Source: Aurifilum marmelostoma (Eukaryota; Ascomycota; Sordariomycetes; Diaporthales; Cryphonectriaceae). Taken from it: a stretch of DNA of 64,000 bases. The stretch is from NCBI GenBank assembly GCA_027559495.1, contig JAMXSV010000017.1, forward strand, positions 1,736,001 through 1,800,000, in the 5' to 3' direction. The notes below the pieces were generated by a model. It made no database searches, was not told where the DNA came from, and saw only the letters and a program-made list of their open reading frames with translations. A program made the position numbers and the translations under genes. Below are positions 58,001 through 64,000 of this stretch, one piece after another. The number at the start of each line of letters is the position of its first letter. Position 1 is the first letter of the stretch.

Positions 58001-59062
58001 GTTCATGCAAAAATGATAGAGCACTGTTCTGTTCCCTGAAGCTTGCATGAACCTGATCAGTTGCGTCGAGAGTACACTTTTCCCAGTGCCGGCAGTGCCC
58101 GACAACCACAGCAGAGGGGTTTCGGGTTTTGGCTGCAGCCAGGATCGAATTTTGGCGTTCTTGAGGATCCATCCACATGTGCCCGGGTACTTGTTGCAAT
58201 GGTCGGCAATGGACTCAAAGATAGTCAGTTGCTCGGAATCGTCCATGCGTAGCCACGACTGAACGGCAAGAAATTCTCCAGCCGTCTGTACTTTCGTGTC
58301 GCGCTCGATCTTCTCAAGGCTGGCTTTCCGCCACGCATCGACTTCTTGGCGCATGTTGCGTGCTTCCGAAATATCGCGGGCATTCGCTTCTTTGTCGATC
58401 AGGTCTTCGTGTTTGTTCATGTCATCTAGAATGTTGTCGAACCGCCTTTGGAACCTGCCCCATGATGTAAGAAAGACGAGTTTCCAGCCTGACGTTGAAA
58501 TATTAGAATCGAATACACGAAGAGCTGAAGTTTGGAGTTGAAGAACAAGCGTGCGATATTACTGACCACTTCGACGGACGAATTTATAAGCGTGCTTGTG
58601 AAATTCCAGTATGTCTGAATAGTACGCCGCGAGAACTTCATAAAATTTGGCATCGCCACGAAAAGCGTCTCCAAGGATCTGGAATCGTGACATCGACTCT
58701 GCGATCCTGCTGTACGCCCTGATGATCATGTCAAATGCCTCGATGTATTCACATGAGATCCGCAAGATGAGGGTGATTGGAGCCCAGATCCAGGGCAAGA
58801 ACTGCGTCCCATTACAGAGGATGTCCACGACGCTGGAATAATGCTCGAGTGCCGTGAAGAGGGGCATGAGGCGCCGCATATTGCGCAGTGATTGCCTTGC
58901 AGCTAGCTGATTCTCGATGTCAAGGGCTTCCTGTCGAACGCTCTGCAGAGTGGAAGTATGGAAGTCTTTGGAATCTTGGGGCGCAATCGTTTTTCCCAGG
59001 TCGTCGAAAGCGGTCCGCATCGTCTGCCGTACAGCGGACGGTACAGGCTTGGGTAAGGGCAT
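55032..59062 (-). CDS. NLR (STAND) protein: DUF7708-like, NACHT, winged helix, C2H2 fingers
   Basis: Fungal NOD-like receptor; members act in self/non-self recognition and programmed cell death. Minus-strand exons 59062..58567, 58488..57463, 57271..57160, 57101..56847, 56783..55361, 55271..55032; every junction is in phase, 1,183 residues. Order: residues about 40-200 form an all-helical fungal NLR start (DIENQLAARQSLRNMRRLMPLF ... GWKLVFLTSWGRFQRRFDNIL), similar to DUF7708. NACHT follows with Walker A GTAGTGKS (296-303) and Walker B WIVIDGVDEL (395-404). After it come GMFLYARLVLDYV and a winged helix (YARRPLRKFELLSALAF; FIHGSVK). Instead of ANK, TPR or WD repeats, the C-terminal half has two C2H2-type fingers (865-920: CRLRSC, CDFPSC with paired His) and a long tail. 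One donor is GTCAGT. It starts 512 bases from the divergent SNF2 gene. Confidence 0.85.
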
Positions 59063-59574
59063 CTTGAATCTTCAAAAAGGGACAGGGACGTTCATGTCTG
59101 AAGGGAAGTTAACACGGTTTGAAGGATTGTGACTCGACGGAAACAATGCAGCAATTAATAGCGTAGTAGCAGATTTAAGGAAAACAATGTAAGCACGTCA
59201 CCCACATGAGACATCAATTCTACAGTACATAGTCAAATTACCTGCAAGCTGCAACGCCTCCACACACAACTAGACGTTCATTCGAGGAGACTGTACCTGC
59301 TAATGCAGGTAAGTGGCACATGCATGAGAAAGCATCCCAAGCTGACACAGCCTCTTTACAGCCCCTCCTCCGCCCCGAATTCCAAGGGTAACCAGTGGAT
59401 TCTGAAGAAGGGTACTTGAACGCCTACGTGGGCCCAAGATAGTTAACTTTACGCCTACCCACCTGACGCCAGCTTGTCTTTTCTAAAGACTTCACTTGCC
59501 TCTTGTTCGCGAGCCATACTGGGCTGACACTCAAAGTATCAAAACTTCTACCGTCCTAGGATCAAGAGTCAAGA
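59063..59574. promoter_or_regulatory. Shared divergent promoter of the NLR and SNF2 genes
   Basis: 512 bases between two divergent start codons, with moderate AT content. No strong TATA or known operator is recognised, but both genes must start transcription here. Confidence 0.45.
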
Positions 59575-60616
59575 ATGGACCAGGATGCAGACCGCATTCC
59601 AAAGCGTCGACGGTTAGATGGCGGTCCTCGCAACTTTGTCTTCCATCCCGACGTCCAGGATACTCAGCAATCTTCTACCGAGCCGAATGATGTCTGCAAG
59701 ACAATGAGCCATTGTCCATCAGTATTAACAGGTACGATAAGTTGTACGTATATAGGACTAACTCATGACTCTCTCGCTAGATAGTTACTGCATTCACACT
59801 AATGTCACTGTGTGCCGATATAACAGCATCTTATGAAACAACACAGTCGACTTCTCAGACGGCTAGCCTTGCACTTTGGGAACAAAACCAGGATTCTGCC
59901 TTGAACTTAGCCCAAAACCCATTGGCAGCAGATCCTGCCTTCGATCCATTCTTTAACTCGTTGCAGTCGAACCTTCTCTGCCCTGCACCGACTGTAAAGT
60001 CTACGCAATCAGTGGAGAATCTCGACGAGGGAGCGGGGGCAGATGCATTGCGAGGTTGGAGTTCAACATCATGCGAGATTGTAGATCCATGTGATAGTTG
60101 GTTAGTAGAGGAGAGAGTGTGCTTTGGAATGGTATGAAGTAGCAGTCCATGACCAGAGGGTGACAAGACATTGACCAGAGCACACCAGATCCGGAATATT
60201 GCTGGGAAATGCCTCCAATCACAACCTGCTATGAGATTTCCCCGACTTCTCGATGTCGAGATAGATTCTTCGAATCATTTCGTCTCGAGGGACGAAAGTT
60301 ACCCCATTCGAGGCCACATTATCTCAGGGAACGAGCAAATGATCCAGGGCCTTCTGGATGAACAGTCACTTGATCTTCAAGTGTTTTGCACCATGGATGA
60401 AACACATGCGCCAATAAAATCAGACCGTGTGTTTGCGCAATGTTCATGTTCTCTGAGCATCGTTTTGTTCGGTGCATTGGACCTCCTTGACGAAATCGGG
60501 AGCTGGCTGCAGGAATATGGTATGTGATCTTCGAACGATCCGTCTATTCATTATCGTATTCATTATTGCTCCTCCTTCGTTTCCACCATGAGCGCTTCTC
60601 TATAATTACATAGAGT

Positions 60617-60650
<34 letters not shown>

Positions 60651-63600
60651 CGGTCTTTTGCTTCCGGGAATGTTTCTTCCTTGGGGGGAGGGGGGGTTGT
60701 TTGGTTTCAGCATCGATATCGCAATACGAGGCCTACAGCTTCTCGAATCTTGCTCATTGTATCAAGACAGATCGTTCCTTTGATTGATGCTGACCCAGTT
60801 TTATGCAGATATTTATCTTCAAGATCCTGTGAACGTGAGCGAGAAATACTCCGAGCTTCGCTACTGCAACCCCCATCGGCTATCATCTATGATTTTGAGC
60901 TCCTGTCCCTTGGTTCGCGATTTATTGGTACAAGATTCAAAGCTGATAGGATTCCAAGAAATCGAGGTCCAGCCTGATGTTCTTGATCTTCTGAGCAACT
61001 ATGCTCAATTGGAAGAGGCACCACAACCCACAGCCGTGCGGACAAGCCTTCAGAAGTAAGTACATTAATGGGAGAATGCGAAGTCACAACAGACTTTGGG
61101 TTGACACCATTACGATTTAGGCATCAGAGGCAAGCCCTAACATTCATGACGAGACGAGAAAAAGGTTGGGCATTTGAAGAAGCAGGTGATATCTGGGAGG
61201 TTAAAGAGAGCCCCCGAGGGTTGAAGTATGAATTGCGAGGTCCCCTTCAGAAGCTCCCATCAAGGATTGCTCAACATGGACTGACACCTATGAAGCTTCC
61301 TGAACAAAATAACCGGCCGATTGGAGTACGAGGAGCCGCCACCCTTCAGAGGTGGTATTGTGGCCGATCCGATGGGTTTGGGCAAAACACTCACCATGAT
61401 ATCCCTTGCGGCAACCGACATCGACGAATCAGAACAGTCTTGGTATGATTTATCTCGTGGCATTTTAGATGGCAAAGAACCTGTCTACGCGACTCTCATC
61501 ATCATTCCACCGCCACGTGAGTACAACCTAATCGATCAACCTGTTCTAACCACAACCTGGAGCTTTGCGCATCATATACTTCCATGAGCCTATTCAGCTG
61601 ACAGCGTTACTTAGTTCTGGGTACTTGGCAAGAACAAATTTCCGAGTACGAGCTGAGTACCAATCCTGATCATGATGGAGCATCCACTGATGAATTTTTC
61701 AGCCATATGTTCGGCAGCACGTTCAGATACAGGCTACACTACGGAAAGAACAGGATACTCAATGTTCGAGACACACACGAAGTCAATGTTGTGTTGACAA
61801 CGTACCATACTGTATCCGCGGAGTGGAAAAGCCGGGGAAGTAAGAATGAGTCTTTTCTGTTCTCGGGACACTGGAGAAGAATCATTTTGGATGAAGGTGA
61901 GGCCTCACGTGCGGCGTGGCTCTGATCCAAGCGGCACCTCAGCTTACCATGGCTTGTAGCACACTTCATCCGCAACGATCACTCACGAATCTCCCGCGCT
62001 GTCTGCGACCTCGCGGCGACATCTCGCTGGGCTGTGACCGGAACCCCGATCCAGGTGAGTGCGAGAACTTCCATACTCTGATTCAAATAGCCTCTGCAGG
62101 AGGTTCGACTTCTGAGACCAAAGCAGAATCATCTCGATGACCTGGCGAGCCTCCTGAAATTCATACGAGCGTACCCTTATCACGACCTCAAGAATTTCAA
62201 AACGGACATCTCCAACCCCTGGAAGTCTGGAGACGACGAGAAGGCCGTCCAACGTCTGAAATACTTATCGGCATCCTTGGTGCTTCGACGGCCCAAGACC
62301 ACAATCTCTCTCCCAAGCCGTCAGGACCTGCAATACCCAGTCGAGTTTAGCAGACAGGAGAGAGAGGCATACGAAGCTATCCGAGGGCGAGCAATCATGA
62401 ACATCGATGAAGCCCTCCAATCAAGGTCAGACGCTTCAAGAGGTGTGACCTACGTCAATGTTCTCCAGCAGATTGAGTCGCTGAGGCTCATCTGCAACCT
62501 GGGATTACACTACCACAACAGACACGATCTGAGCCAACGGCTCAATGAAAGCTGGGAAGACGTGGCACAACAGACATTCAACGCCCAACGCGAGATGGAG
62601 CCTGTCTCATGTCTGCATTGCTCATCGAGTAGTGAAGTCACTGAGAGTCTACTAGACTCTAACGATGGCAAACCAGATGGAAGATTCTTTCGCTGCATGC
62701 AGTTTTGCTGTGGCGAGTGCGTGGGCAAGATTCAAGCCTCCAATCGCGACGTGGCCTGCAGTCACAGGCCGTCGTGTCCTGGAGCGACTGTGATGCTGAT
62801 CGGTCAAGCTGTCGAAGAGATTGCGTCTCTACAGACATTACATCTGCAAACAGGACTCGACCTACCCTCGAAGATCCAAGCACTGGTGACTGACATCAAG
62901 TGTCTCCCCAAGGAGACTAAATGGTAAAGTGTCTAAACAACTACCTAGGCTGCTGTGAAAGGGGCAATTACTGACAGATGACCTGCAGTGTTGTGTTCTC
63001 GACTTGGAGGCTGACACTGGACTTGGTGGAAGCCGGACTGAGGCAGTCTTCGATTGGCAATATTCGCTTCGATGGCAAGGTACCACAGAAGGAGCGACAA
63101 GGCGTCGTTGATAGATTCAAGAGGGATCCGAGTATTCGCGTCATGCTGCTGACGCTCTCATGTGGTGCTGTCGGGTGAGTCGCAGATCTACGTGGCCCTT
63201 CTGACATCCACCTCCGTCTGTTCACTTGGGCTAATACAAGGCTGACAATCCTTGCATAAAGTTTGACTCTCACTGTAGCTTCTCGAGCTTATCTCATAGA
63301 GCCTCACTGGTATCTACATGACGACCCAGTCTCCCCTTCAATTTCTATTCGCTTATTCGCTGACGATTATCCTTCAGGAACCCAAACCTTGAAGAGCAAG
63401 CTCTCGCGAGAGTTCACCGCATCGGCCAGACCAAGCAAGTGACTACTGTCCGTTTCTACGTCAGGGACTCATTCGAACAGGTGAGCAAATCGCCCACTAA
63501 TCACGTTGCTAGCTACTGGGCGCATGCTGACGACAGGTCTGTTACATTGGCAGCAAATCATGGAGCTTCAAGCCACGAAAAAGCAGCTTGCAGGTATTCT

Positions 63601-63731
63601 CCTCTCACCGCATGACGGAGAGGGGCACGATGACAAGCTTGGGGCGCTTCATGTATGTGCTCTTGGACGGGGCAGCCTTGCCGAGCTACACTCACTAATC
63701 CCAACTTTAGAAATTGAGGTCTCTGCTCTGA
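59575..63731 (+). CDS. SNF2-family DNA-dependent ATPase with a degenerate RING-like insert
   Basis: Rad5/Rad16/HLTF-like chromatin remodeller type. 14 exons: 59575..59731, 59827..60131, 60189..60519, 60809..61055, 61121..61225, 61296..61516, 61615..61896, 61960..62054, 62127..62923, 62989..63174, 63262..63309, 63378..63480, 63554..63652, 63711..63731; all phases agree and give 998 residues. Motifs: HQRQALTFMTRREKGWAF (entry), GGIVADPMGLGKT (I), TLIIIPP (Ia), RIILDEAHFIRN (II, split by an intron), WAVTGTPIQN (III), SLVLRRPK, then the C-lobe KCVVFSTW (IV), LLTLSCGAVGLTL (V) and QALARVHRIGQTKQVTT (VI). A Cys-rich insert (CLHC ... FRCMQFCCGECVGK ... CSHRPSC) sits where Rad5-like proteins have a RING; the usual Cys-x-His step reads Cys-Met-Gln. 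The last exon is seven codons (KLRSLL, stop). ATPase residues are intact. Confidence 0.88.
60620..60650 (+). repeat. Poly-T (31 nt) inside a SNF2-gene intron
   Basis: Uninterrupted T run in the 289-nt third intron (60520-60808), which is by far the longest of that gene's 13 introns. Located 158 bases before the acceptor, too far to be the polypyrimidine tract. Confidence 0.85.
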
Positions 63732-64000
63732 TTTAGCTCTCTAAACGAGCGAATATTGTGTTGTATCACGTCTTTGCTTTTGAACTAGGAAGTAGTTTCA
63801 TGGTTGACTGATATCAAGTTGTGTCTTGATGCGATCAGGATTCACTCGGTTTTGTTTGCGGAAATTTCACAAGCACTTCATAGAATGATTCTTTTTCTTT
63901 TTCAGAGCAATGATATTTACATATATACAGCCTCTCTGCCATGACTGATTGACATCTCAAATCGCGTATCCACCCGACGCCAGCTGTCTCGGCTCACCCG

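Overview
The window is nuclear DNA of a filamentous ascomycete. Evidence: short spliced introns (mostly 50-140 nt) with GT/AG borders and CTGAC/CTAAT-like branch sites, GC-rich open frames separated by long gaps full of homopolymers and microsatellites, and fungal families (CRZ1, IFA38, ERG28, a NACHT-type NLR, a CBM18/NodB deacetylase). Pezizomycotina is well supported; Sordariomycetes is my inference from gene style. I see no rRNA, no convincing tRNA, no transposase or reverse transcriptase, and no CRISPR array.

Layout. 1-1197: 3' end of a CRZ1-type C2H2 calcineurin-response factor. 2778-4227: zinc-less medium-chain enoyl reductase with a frameshift. 4600-5222 (-): DUF7053-like protein, also frame-broken. 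5223-10781: long non-coding stretch ending in a spliced leader with a sizeable upstream ORF. 10782-17959: a 2,297-residue, charged, repeat-built protein without a known name. 20316-22367: secreted TolB-like beta-propeller. 22601-24445 (-): F-box protein. 25154-26146 (-): Ser/Thr-rich GPI-type surface protein. 30051-32668: NIPA/DUF803 Mg transporter with a long cytosolic tail. 33601-34833: chitin-binding polysaccharide deacetylase. 35482-39877 (-): nucleoporin Nup155/Nup170.

40818-48739 is a compact housekeeping block: 3-ketoacyl-CoA reductase (IFA38, -) divergent from ERG28 (+), galactose-1-phosphate uridylyltransferase (-) divergent from the SAGA adaptor ADA2 (+), then a CHIP-like TPR/U-box ubiquitin ligase (-). 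48740 to the end looks more accessory: more AT-rich gaps, an unrecognised 559-residue protein, a single-exon phosphonopyruvate-hydrolase-like enzyme of bacterial type, and a divergent pair made of an NLR (DUF7708-like, NACHT, winged helix, C2H2 fingers) and a 14-exon SNF2 ATPase.

Four genes (enoyl reductase, DUF7053-like, GAL7, ADA2) carry single-base indels in homopolymer runs. Two are core genes, so I read these mainly as sequence errors. The most interesting items are the NLR/SNF2 pair, the phosphonopyruvate hydrolase homologue with two possible starts, the in-frame stop inside the CBM18 of the deacetylase that an alternative 3' splice site would bypass, and the two repeat families of the giant protein. 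All gene models were built by eye from reading frame, splice phase and family knowledge; no database search was run.
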